A stretch of DNA of 5,747 nt, from NCBI GenBank assembly GCA_016200825.1, contig JACQEA010000410.1, positions 1 through 5,747 of the forward strand. Reading direction: 5' to 3'. Source of the DNA: Chloroflexota bacterium. Its GTDB lineage: Bacteria; Chloroflexota; Anaerolineae; UBA4142. The notes under the pieces are model-generated. The model was given only the letters and a program-made list of their open reading frames with translations. It made no database searches and had not been told where the DNA came from. A program made the translations under genes and the position numbers. Of this stretch, positions 1 to 5,023 are shown piece by piece; position 1 is the stretch's first letter; each line of letters opens with the position of its first letter.

Positions 1-768
1 GGACTTGCCGACAAAAAAATCGTCGCGCGATTTTACGAACCGAGCGCGCACACGCGCGAATCGTTTGCGCGCGCGGCGCAAGTCATGGGCGGCATAATCA
101 CTTCGCTAGAAAATTCCGACCGCGCACCTTCTCTCGAAACCCTCGCGCAAGCGATCGCGCCCATTCGCGCCGACGCAATTATTCTACGGCATCCTCAAGC
201 CGGCGCGGCAAAAATCGCGGCGGATGCGACCGACATTCCGATCATTAACGCGGGCGACGGAAATAATGAACATCCGACCAGCGCGCTCGCGCAAGTGTAC
301 GCGTTGCGCGCGGAAAAAAAATCAGTGGATCATTTGCGCGTGGCGCTCGTGGGCGATTTGAAAAATGGGCGCGCCGCGCATTCGCTCGCGCTCTTGCTCG
401 CGCAATTTGAGGTGTACGTCTCGCTCGTCGCGCCTGCGGCAATGTCTCTGCCGTACGATTTGAGCGACGGGATGCGCGCGCGCGGAATCACGGTCGAGGA
501 AACGAATGATGTGTCGCGCGTGTTGGCGAAAGCGGACGCGGTGATCTTATCGCGCGTGGACAAAAAATTTTTCGCGGACGACAAGCAGTTCGACAAGATG
601 AGCAAATTTTATTCGCTCGAGACCATCGTCGCGCAAAAAAAATCGGCCGCGTGGCTCAGCGGTTCTTGGAACGGCGGCGCGGAAATTCTGGCGGAGGCGT
701 ACCGAAAAACAAACGAGAGCGCGCGGGCAGTCTGGATGGCAGTGTTAGAAAAAGTAATCGGAAAGTGA
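1..768 (+). CDS. Degenerate aspartate carbamoyltransferase-like protein (5' end missing)
   Basis: The frame is open from base 1 to a TGA at 766-768, giving 255 visible residues; the N-terminal region lies outside the window. Homology to the ATCase/OTCase family (carbamoyl phosphate + amino acid in pyrimidine or arginine synthesis) is clear. Visible motifs are FYEPS (residues 11-15), RHPQAG (63-68), NAGDG..EHPT (83-93), GDLKNGR (118-124) and SRV (184-186). Key residues are nevertheless lost. The S-T-R-T-R carbamoyl-phosphate loop reads S-A-H-T-R (15-19). The Lys84 position of the E. coli enzyme appears to be Arg41. The Gln after HPT is Ser94. RVQ is RVD (185-187). The HPLPR loop is replaced by LSGSW (219-223). 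Equivalents of E. coli Arg105, His134, Arg167 and Arg229 remain. The frame is uninterrupted and codon use matches the neighbours, so it looks maintained rather than decaying. It could be an inactive subunit or a paralogue with another substrate. The fold is confident; the function is unknown. Confidence 0.85.
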   Translation, partial: GLADKKIVARFYEPSAHTRESFARAAQVMGGIITSLENSDRAPSLETLAQAIAPIRADAIILRHPQAGAAKIAADATDIPIINAGDGNNEHPTSALAQVYALRAEKKSVDHLRVALVGDLKNGRAAHSLALLLAQFEVYVSLVAPAAMSLPYDLSDGMRARGITVEETNDVSRVLAKADAVILSRVDKKFFADDKQFDKMSKFYSLETIVAQKKSAAWLSGSWNGGAEILAEAYRKTNESARAVWMAVLEKVIGK

Positions 769-837
769 GTACGAAGTTTTTTCAGGGAGTGGCTAATCAC
801 GCAGAGACCAAATCCTTGCGAACGAATCAAGTACGGC

Positions 838-947
838 TGTCATGCTGAGCGAAGCGAAGCATCTCGTTGACTCGCTTGAATTCATCACGCACAACAAGAT
901 TCTTCGCGGAGTTTATAGTGAGCGAAGCGAATCTACTCAGAATGACA
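838..947. repeat. Palindromic intergenic repeat (REP/MITE-like), 110 bp
   Basis: The ends form an imperfect inverted repeat: TGTCATGCTGAG (838-849) against CTCAGAATGACA (936-947), 11 of 12 paired. The 12-mer GAGCGAAGCGAA occurs twice in direct orientation (847-858 and 920-931). The element fills most of the 221-bp gap between the convergent carbamoyltransferase-like gene (stop 768) and the sir2 gene (stop 990). GTCAT...GAGCGAAGC...ATGAC elements are common as dispersed non-coding repeats in several bacterial phyla. No transposase is present. A short T-run at 776-781 follows the upstream gene but has no hairpin before it, so I do not call a terminator there. The rest of the gap shows nothing recognisable. 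Confidence 0.75.
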
Positions 948-989
948 TTGTAACTTTTCTTTTCAGAACGAATAATTACCTCTTCGATG

Positions 990-1766
990 TTAGCCAATCC
1001 TTTTTTGCACGCGATTGATTCGTTCAACGATCTTTGGCAGCACCATCGCGACATCTTGATGGATTACGACTGCCGCGTGTTTATCGGCGTAGGTTGGCGA
1101 ATGATTGACGATGATAATTTGTCCGCCGCATTTTTTTGCGGCGCGCGGCAAATCGCACACGGGCGCAACTTCGAGCGACGACCCCGCGACGATCATCACA
1201 TCGCACAATTTCGTTTCTGCTTCGACTTGCTCCATCACGCGCGCGGGCAACATCTCGCCAAATAAAATCACATTCGGTTTCATTGTTCCGCCGCACACCT
1301 CGCAGACGGGAATTTTTTCATCAACCAAAAATTTTTCGAGCATTGCATCGCCATCGGCTTGAGTGTAACATTGAACGCACGTCGCAGTGCGCGCGTTGCC
1401 ATGCACTTCCAGCACTCGGCGCGACCCGGCGCGCTGATGCAAGTTATCAATGTTTTGCGTAATCACCGCGCGCAATTTGCCACGCGCTTCTAATTCTGCG
1501 AGCGCGATATGCGCCGCGTTCGGTTGCGCGCTGCGCGTGATTTGGATTAACGGTTTGATCCAATCGTAAAACGCATTCGGATTTCGCAAAAATCCTTCGA
1601 GCGACGCGACAACAAATGGGTCGGCTTTTTCCCACAACCCCGAACCCGGACTGCGAAAATCGGGAATGCCGGACGGAGTTGAAATCCCCGCGCCCGTGAG
1701 CGCGACGACGCGCGTCGCGTTGATTATCAAATCTGCCGCGTGCGCGATGTTGTCTTCAAATAACAT
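990..1766 (-). CDS. cobB: Sir2-family NAD-dependent protein deacetylase
   Basis: This 258-residue sirtuin removes acyl groups from lysines, consuming NAD and releasing nicotinamide and O-acetyl-ADP-ribose in the cytoplasm. The family signatures are complete: GAGIS..SGIPDFR (25-38) binds NAD, TQNIDNLH (103-110) is followed by the catalytic His122 in VHG, two CxxC pairs (Cys130/133 and Cys155/158) bind zinc, and KPNVILFGEMLP (163-174) and GSSLEVAP (195-202) complete the Rossmann core. The Tyr-x-x-Arg pair of SIRT5-type desuccinylases is not seen after the PDFR motif, so deacetylation is the likely activity. Overall it resembles the Thermotoga-type bacterial sirtuin. The ATG at 1766 is chosen because AAGGA lies 7 nt upstream and the protein then starts at the normal place; the same frame stays open to 1979 but only reads through a repeat and the nfi 3' end. 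It lies 64 nt downstream of nfi on the same strand and is probably cotranscribed with it. Confidence 0.95.
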   Translation of the reverse strand: MLFEDNIAHAADLIINATRVVALTGAGISTPSGIPDFRSPGSGLWEKADPFVVASLEGFLRNPNAFYDWIKPLIQITRSAQPNAAHIALAELEARGKLRAVITQNIDNLHQRAGSRRVLEVHGNARTATCVQCYTQADGDAMLEKFLVDEKIPVCEVCGGTMKPNVILFGEMLPARVMEQVEAETKLCDVMIVAGSSLEVAPVCDLPRAAKKCGGQIIIVNHSPTYADKHAAVVIHQDVAMVLPKIVERINRVQKRIG

Positions 1767-1773
1767 TGAACAG

Positions 1774-1778
1774 TCCTT
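1774..1778 (-). promoter_or_regulatory. Ribosome binding site of the sir2 gene
   Basis: AAGGA on the minus strand lies 7 nt before the ATG at 1766. This site decides the start against the long upstream extension of the same frame. The edge of the palindromic repeat (1786) lies only 7 nt beyond it, so folding of that repeat in the mRNA could affect access to the site. Confidence 0.7.
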
Positions 1779-1785
1779 ACCCTTT

Positions 1786-1863
1786 GTCATTGCGAGGAGG
1801 GCTTTAGCCCGACGAAGCAATCCCCGCGTTTCATGGAGATTGCTTCGCTCTGCTCGCAATGAC
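1786..1863. repeat. Three-stem palindromic repeat between nfi and sir2, 78 bp
   Basis: The outer arms GTCATTGCGAG (1786-1796) and CTCGCAATGAC (1853-1863) are perfect 11-bp inverted copies. Inside lie a small perfect hairpin GGGC-TTTA-GCCC (1799-1810) and a second perfect 10-bp stem, CGAAGCAATC (1813-1822) with GATTGCTTCG (1838-1847). The whole can fold into a branched, cruciform-like structure in DNA or RNA. This GTCATTGCGAG...GAAGCAATC type is a widely dispersed bacterial intergenic repeat; translated copies are known to appear as artefactual VIASRAKQS-like peptide tails. Here it overlaps the final codons of nfi (1831-1863) and ends just before the sir2 ribosome binding site. Confidence 0.9.
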
Positions 1864-2529
1864 GTTGAATCCACTCGCCACGCGATGCGCGTGCCGCGTC
1901 GGTTCCGGCAAGCGATAACCGCGACCACATTGCAAAATAATTTCGACCGCGCGCGCCAAACTGATTTTATTTCCAACACTCACGTACACGGGCTTGACAT
2001 TCACGCGCGTTCGCACCGCCGCGCCGATTATTTCGTCGCGATCAATCAGCCGCGTCCACGCGCCGATCTTTTGCGCGGGCGAACGCGCGTGCCCGCACAA
2101 AATACTTTTCGCGCACCCAACCGTCGCGCGATCCAACAGCACGCCTAAATGACACGCGATTCCAAATCGACGCGGATGCGCGCGGCCCTGCCCATCCACA
2201 ATCAAAATGTCCGGCGCGGTCTTTAATTGCGCGAGCGCGTCCAGCACGACCGGAATTTCACGGAACGCAAGCAAACCCGGAATGTACGGAAACGTGACCG
2301 CGCGGCGCGCCATCGCGGATTCGACCAGCGCGAGGTCTGGAAATGTCAGCACAACAATCGCCGCCCGCGCGATGGAATTTTTTTCGCCTTCCAATCCAAC
2401 GTCCACGCCCGCGACCGATTGAATCGCGCCGAGTTCATCGCGTTCACTGACGCGCGCGGATAAATCGCGTTGGAGTTGGATCGCTTCGGTCGGCGAAATA
2501 TCCCAGCGATGAGTTGGTGGAATTTCCAC
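1831..2529 (-). CDS. nfi: Endonuclease V (deaminated-base repair)
   Basis: The protein has 232 residues and cleaves nucleic acid near deoxyinosine and other deaminated bases. Family motifs are in order: AGVDV with metal-binding Asp43, FPYIPGLLAFRE (80-91) with the wedge Tyr82 and Glu91, DGQGRAHPRRFG (112-123) with Asp112, GAAVRTR (169-175), KPVYVSVG (179-186) and LPEPTRHAH (207-215) with His215. These correspond to Asp43, Glu89, Asp110 and His214 of the Thermotoga enzyme. The GTG at 2529 is chosen because family proteins begin just before the H-x-W-(N/D)-(I/L)-S-P segment, here residues 7-13. There is no ATG nearby, and the longer open frame to 2652 runs through the promoter. No Shine-Dalgarno precedes the GTG; the mRNA appears leaderless. 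Oddly, the last ten residues (VIASRAKQSP, 223-232) and the stop are encoded by the palindromic repeat, after the normal family end near residue 220. Confidence 0.95.
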   Translation of the reverse strand: MEIPPTHRWDISPTEAIQLQRDLSARVSERDELGAIQSVAGVDVGLEGEKNSIARAAIVVLTFPDLALVESAMARRAVTFPYIPGLLAFREIPVVLDALAQLKTAPDILIVDGQGRAHPRRFGIACHLGVLLDRATVGCAKSILCGHARSPAQKIGAWTRLIDRDEIIGAAVRTRVNVKPVYVSVGNKISLARAVEIILQCGRGYRLPEPTRHAHRVASGFNVIASRAKQSP

Positions 2530-2536
2530 GCGCGTG

Positions 2537-2565
2537 ATTATAGAATGACTAGCGCGGCGTGGCAA
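2537..2565 (-). promoter_or_regulatory. Sigma70-type promoter of nfi(-sir2)
   Basis: Reading leftward, TTGCCA (2565-2560, 5 of 6 to consensus) and a perfect TATAAT (2542-2537) are separated by exactly 17 bp. Transcription would begin near 2530, at or one base before the GTG start codon of nfi at 2529, so the message would be leaderless. It lies back to back with the arsR promoter. Confidence 0.75.
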
Positions 2566-2590
2566 GTGAAAAAATCCCGCGGCGTCAGGT

Positions 2591-2619
2591 TTGACAACAA
2601 ATGCGTTCCTGATAATATA
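2591..2619 (+). promoter_or_regulatory. Promoter of the ArsR-type regulator gene
   Basis: A perfect TTGACA lies at 2591-2596. The -10 is less certain: AATATA at 2614-2619 gives 17-bp spacing and TAATAT at 2613-2618 gives 16 bp, while the better hexamers GATAAT (2611-2616) and TATAAG (2618-2623) lie at 14 and 21 bp. Initiation would fall around 2625-2632, leaving a very short leader before the ATG at 2641. No Shine-Dalgarno is visible in it. Confidence 0.6.
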
Positions 2620-2635
2620 TAAGCGAATCTTTATA
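2618..2635. promoter_or_regulatory. Possible operator dyad, TATAA-N8-TTATA
   Basis: TATAA (2618-2622) and TTATA (2631-2635) form a 5-bp inverted repeat with an 8-bp spacer, placed over the -10/start region of the arsR promoter. ArsR-family repressors commonly bind AT-rich dyads in their own promoters, so autorepression is plausible. The arms are short and the region is AT-rich, so chance is possible. Confidence 0.35.
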
Positions 2636-2640
2636 CGTTT

Positions 2641-2922
2641 ATGGAACTGCACGCGCTGAAAGGATTACGCGACTATTCGCACGCCTTGAGCGACGCCGCG
2701 CGACTCCGCATCGTTGAAAAATTAGCGGAGAGCGACCGCACGGTCATGGAATTGGCGCGCGGGTTGAAAATGAGCCAACCGCTCGTCTCGTGGCATCTGC
2801 GTCGCTTGGTGCGCGCGGGCATCGTTAAAATGGCGCGCACCGGTCGGCAAGTGCGCGTCTCGTTGAATCGCGCGCGGTTGCGCGAGTACGCGCGCGCGTT
2901 TGAATCGTTGTTTGCGAAATGA
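2641..2922 (+). CDS. ArsR-family winged-helix transcriptional regulator
   Basis: This is a 93-residue single-domain DNA-binding protein. The family opening LSDAARLRIVEKL lies at 16-28. The helix-turn-helix has MELARGL at 36-42, the turn KMSQ at 43-46 and the recognition helix with PLVSWHLRRL at 47-56. AGIV (59-62) then leads into the basic wing hairpin KMARTGRQVRVSLN at 63-76. The protein has no cysteine, so it lacks the CxC metal site of ArsR/SmtB sensors and its signal is not metal-thiolate sensing; the ligand cannot be told from sequence. It is divergent from nfi and lies 128 bp upstream of ino1 in the same direction, so it may regulate itself, ino1 or nfi. The ATG at 2641 is the natural start, leaving about 15 residues before the first family helix; there is no visible ribosome binding site. 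Confidence 0.9.
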   Translation: MELHALKGLRDYSHALSDAARLRIVEKLAESDRTVMELARGLKMSQPLVSWHLRRLVRAGIVKMARTGRQVRVSLNRARLREYARAFESLFAK

Positions 2923-2952
2923 GTTTCTGTTTTCAAGTTTTACGAGTGAGAT

Positions 2953-3025
2953 GTTAGAGATTTGTCATTGGATGTTTGCGACCTGCCAAATTTTATTTTC
3001 TAAAATCCAATTTCTATCCTCTAAC
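2953..3025. repeat. AT-rich imperfect inverted repeat upstream of ino1
   Basis: Two 24-nt arms, 2953-2976 and 3002-3025, are inverted copies matching at 18 of 24 positions. They include two perfect 7-bp blocks, GTTAGAG with CTCTAAC and ATTGGAT with ATCCAAT. The loop is 25 nt. If transcribed, it would form a hairpin ending 15 nt before the ino1 ribosome binding site. No T-run follows, so it does not look like an intrinsic terminator. It could be a leader structure, a regulator target, or a member of a dispersed repeat family. Confidence 0.6.
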
Positions 3026-3035
3026 TTCCAATTTC
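3006..3035. repeat. Direct repeat TCCAATTTC, 21-bp period
   Basis: The 9-mer TCCAATTTC occurs at 3006-3014 and 3027-3035, starts 21 bp apart, about two helical turns. It sits between possible ino1 promoter sequences (a TAAAAT at 3001-3006 resembles a -10, with only a poor -35) and the ribosome binding site. The spacing would suit a protein binding one face of the helix, but the region is pyrimidine-rich and of low complexity. Confidence 0.4.
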
Positions 3036-3040
3036 ATTTC

Positions 3041-3046
3041 AGGAGG
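3041..3046 (+). promoter_or_regulatory. Strong ribosome binding site of ino1
   Basis: AGGAGG lies 4 nt before the ATG at 3051. It fixes the ino1 start over the in-frame TTG at 2976. It is the best Shine-Dalgarno sequence in the window and contrasts with the apparently SD-less arsR and nfi starts. Confidence 0.9.
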
Positions 3047-3050
3047 AACT

Positions 3051-4136
3051 ATGCCAGCCAAACCGAAGAGCAAAAAAGTCCGCGTCGCAATTGTGGGCGT
3101 GGGCAATTGCGCGAGCAGTTTCGTGCAAGGCGTGCATTATTATCAAGACGCGCCGGTCGATACCGCCGTGCCCGGACTGATGCACGTGAATCTCGGGGGA
3201 TATCACGTCGGCGATATCGAAATTGTCGCCGCGTTCGACGTGGATAAAAATAAAGTCGGCAAAGATGTCGCGCAAGCGATTTACACCAAACCGAACAACA
3301 CGTACAAATTCGCGGACGTGCCAAAACTGGGCGTCAAAGTTCATCGCGGCATGACGCACGACGGTTTGGGAAAATATTTATCCAAAGTGATCGAAAAAGC
3401 GCCGGGCGCAACCGACGATGTGGTGAAAATTCTCAAAGAGACCAAAGCCGATGTCGTCGTTTCGTACTTGCCCGTCGGTTCGGAAGAGGCGACGAAATGG
3501 TACGTGGAGCAAGTGTTGGACGCGGGGTGCGCGTTTGTGAATTGCATTCCCGTTTTCATCGCGCGCGAAAAATATTGGCAGAAACGCTTTGAAGAGCGCG
3601 GCTTGCCGATTGTGGGCGACGACATCAAATCGCAAGTCGGCGCGACGATCACGCATCGCGTTCTGACGCGCTTGTTTCAAGATCGCGGCGTGCGCGTGGA
3701 TCGCACGTATCAATTAAATTTCGGCGGCAACACCGATTTTCTCAACATGCTCGAACGCGAACGCTTGGAATCGAAAAAAATTTCCAAGACGAACGCGGTC
3801 ACGTCTATGTTGGATTATCAACTCGATCCGGACAATGTGCATGTGGGACCCAGTGATTACGTGCCGTGGCTTACGGATCGCAAATGGGCGTACATTCGAA
3901 TTGAAGGGACGACGTTTGGCGACGTGCCGTTGAATATGGAATTGAAACTGGAAGTGTGGGACTCGCCCAACAGCGCGGGCGTAGTAATTGACGCGGTGCG
4001 CTGCGCGAAAATCGCGTTGGATCGCGGCATGAAAGGCGCGCTCGTCGCGCCCAGTTCGTACTTTATGAAATCGCCGCCGCAACAAATTCCCGATGATCGC
4101 GCGCGCGAAATGGTGGAGGAATTTATCAAAAAGTGA
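3051..4136 (+). CDS. ino1: Inositol-3-phosphate synthase (myo-inositol-1-phosphate synthase)
   Basis: The 361-residue cytoplasmic enzyme converts glucose 6-phosphate to 1L-myo-inositol 1-phosphate with NAD as a tightly cycling cofactor. It is the committed step to inositol lipids and related solutes. Motifs match the short actinobacterial/archaeal class: the NAD-binding GVGNCASS (16-23) with DIEIVAAFDVD (55-65), YLPVG (139-143), NCIPVFIA (164-171), GDDIKSQVGAT (189-199), QLNFGGNTDF (221-230), ERLESKKISKT (237-247), the HVGPSDYVPWL segment (264-274) and LEVWDSPNSAGV (300-311). Lys residues in ESKKISK, DRK and KLEVWD are in the regions that supply catalytic lysines in this family. Length is normal and no key motif is missing. 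The start is fixed by AGGAGG. The stop overlaps the next start by 4 nt (GTGA), so inositol production is translationally coupled to an acyltransferase, pointing to inositol-lipid synthesis. Confidence 0.96.
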   Translation: MPAKPKSKKVRVAIVGVGNCASSFVQGVHYYQDAPVDTAVPGLMHVNLGGYHVGDIEIVAAFDVDKNKVGKDVAQAIYTKPNNTYKFADVPKLGVKVHRGMTHDGLGKYLSKVIEKAPGATDDVVKILKETKADVVVSYLPVGSEEATKWYVEQVLDAGCAFVNCIPVFIAREKYWQKRFEERGLPIVGDDIKSQVGATITHRVLTRLFQDRGVRVDRTYQLNFGGNTDFLNMLERERLESKKISKTNAVTSMLDYQLDPDNVHVGPSDYVPWLTDRKWAYIRIEGTTFGDVPLNMELKLEVWDSPNSAGVVIDAVRCAKIALDRGMKGALVAPSSYFMKSPPQQIPDDRAREMVEEFIKK

Positions 4137-5023
4137 TCGCGTTATATTGGCTGTGGCGCTTGGGCATGTTTCTCGTCGGACTCGCGCCGCGTCGGCTGAG
4201 TCACGCGGCGGCAGGTTGGATTGGCACCGGTTATTATTATCTCGTGCCGCACCGGCGGCGGATCGCGCGCAATAATTTTTCGCATGTGCTAAAAAAATCG
4301 CCGCGCGATCTTGAAGTCCATCGCGTTGCGCGCGAATCGTTCCGCAATTACGCGCGGCTCTTGCGCGATGTGATGATTTTCCCGGGCATGGCGTTTTCCG
4401 AAATTGAACAGCGCGTCACCATCCTTTCGCCGGAACATTTCAGCGCGGCGACGGCGCGCGGCAAAGGCGCGATTATCGTCAGCGCGCATTTCGGCAATAT
4501 GGATCTGCCCGGCGCGGTTATCGCCACGCGCTTTAAACCCGTAACGCTCGTCAGCGAAACACTCAAACCACCGCCGCTGATGGATTATATCGTGCGCATG
4601 CGCGCGCAACATCGCGTTCAGATGTACGAGTACGATCGCGCGCCGCGCCAGATGTTATCCGCGTTGCGTCGCAATGAATTTGTAGGCATGTTGATGGATC
4701 TGGGCGTGACGCACCATTTCGATATGACGACGGTGGAGATTGATTTTTTTGGAACGCCGACACGATTTACCGCGGGACCCGCGCAAGTGGCGTTATTAAC
4801 CGGCGCGGCGATCATTGTGGGCGCGGCGTTTGTCGCGCCCGACGCGCACATTCAGGTCGCAACCGTTGAGCCGTTTGTCAGCGCGCCGACCGGCAATCGC
4901 AAGCGCGATTATGAAACGATCACGCAAGAGGTTGGGAAACGATTAGAATTTCTCATTCGTCAAAAACCCGAGCAGTGGTACATTTTTCGCCCGATGTGGG
5001 AAAACGGTTACTCCGCGCACTAA
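4133..5023 (+). CDS. HtrB/PatA-type lysophospholipid acyltransferase, first copy
   Basis: This 296-residue peripheral membrane protein belongs to the family that includes LpxL/HtrB and mycobacterial PatA, transferring acyl chains to glycolipids at the inner face of the membrane. The N-terminus (residues 1-18) is hydrophobic and probably embeds in the bilayer. RRIARNNF (42-49) is the family's early basic segment. The H-x4-D catalytic motif is His119...Asp124 in SAHFGNMD. EIDFFGTPTRFTAGPAQVALLTGA (residues 202-225) is the acceptor/acyl region shared with LpxL; Glu202 may match the PatA catalytic Glu. EQWYIFRPMW (280-289) is the usual C-terminal block. It starts with GTG overlapping the ino1 stop; GGAGG at 4115-4119 lies 13 nt upstream, rather far, so coupling probably drives initiation. 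Next to ino1, a PatA-like role on a phosphatidylinositol glycolipid is more likely than lipid A acylation; the substrate is inferred. Confidence 0.9.
   Translation: MIALYWLWRLGMFLVGLAPRRLSHAAAGWIGTGYYYLVPHRRRIARNNFSHVLKKSPRDLEVHRVARESFRNYARLLRDVMIFPGMAFSEIEQRVTILSPEHFSAATARGKGAIIVSAHFGNMDLPGAVIATRFKPVTLVSETLKPPPLMDYIVRMRAQHRVQMYEYDRAPRQMLSALRRNEFVGMLMDLGVTHHFDMTTVEIDFFGTPTRFTAGPAQVALLTGAAIIVGAAFVAPDAHIQVATVEPFVSAPTGNRKRDYETITQEVGKRLEFLIRQKPEQWYIFRPMWENGYSAH

Noticed and set aside
769..800. Intrinsic terminator after the carbamoyltransferase-like gene
   Set aside because: There is a T-run at 776-781 but no stable hairpin immediately before it.
827..1054. Small minus-strand open frame across the first repeat and the sir2 3' end
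   Set aside because: It is mostly the palindromic repeat plus an out-of-frame reading of sir2; there is no RBS or recognisable domain.
838..1863. CRISPR array made of the repeated GAAGC-containing elements
   Set aside because: Only two unlike copies about 840 bp apart with a gene between them; no regular spacers and no cas genes.
1767..1979. N-terminal extension of the sirtuin frame up to 1979
   Set aside because: It translates the palindromic repeat and the nfi 3' end in another frame (LRAERSN-like text), while an AAGGA site and normal family length support the ATG at 1766.
2530..2652. N-terminal extension of endonuclease V up to 2652
   Set aside because: It would run through the divergent promoters and into the arsR start; homology begins just after the GTG at 2529.
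2976..3050. In-frame TTG start 25 codons upstream of ino1
   Set aside because: The extra residues translate the AT-rich spacer and have no family counterpart, and AGGAGG precedes the ATG at 3051.
3039..4129. Long minus-strand open frames opposite ino1
   Set aside because: They are shadow frames from the high-GC codon pattern of a well-conserved gene and have no protein-like motifs.
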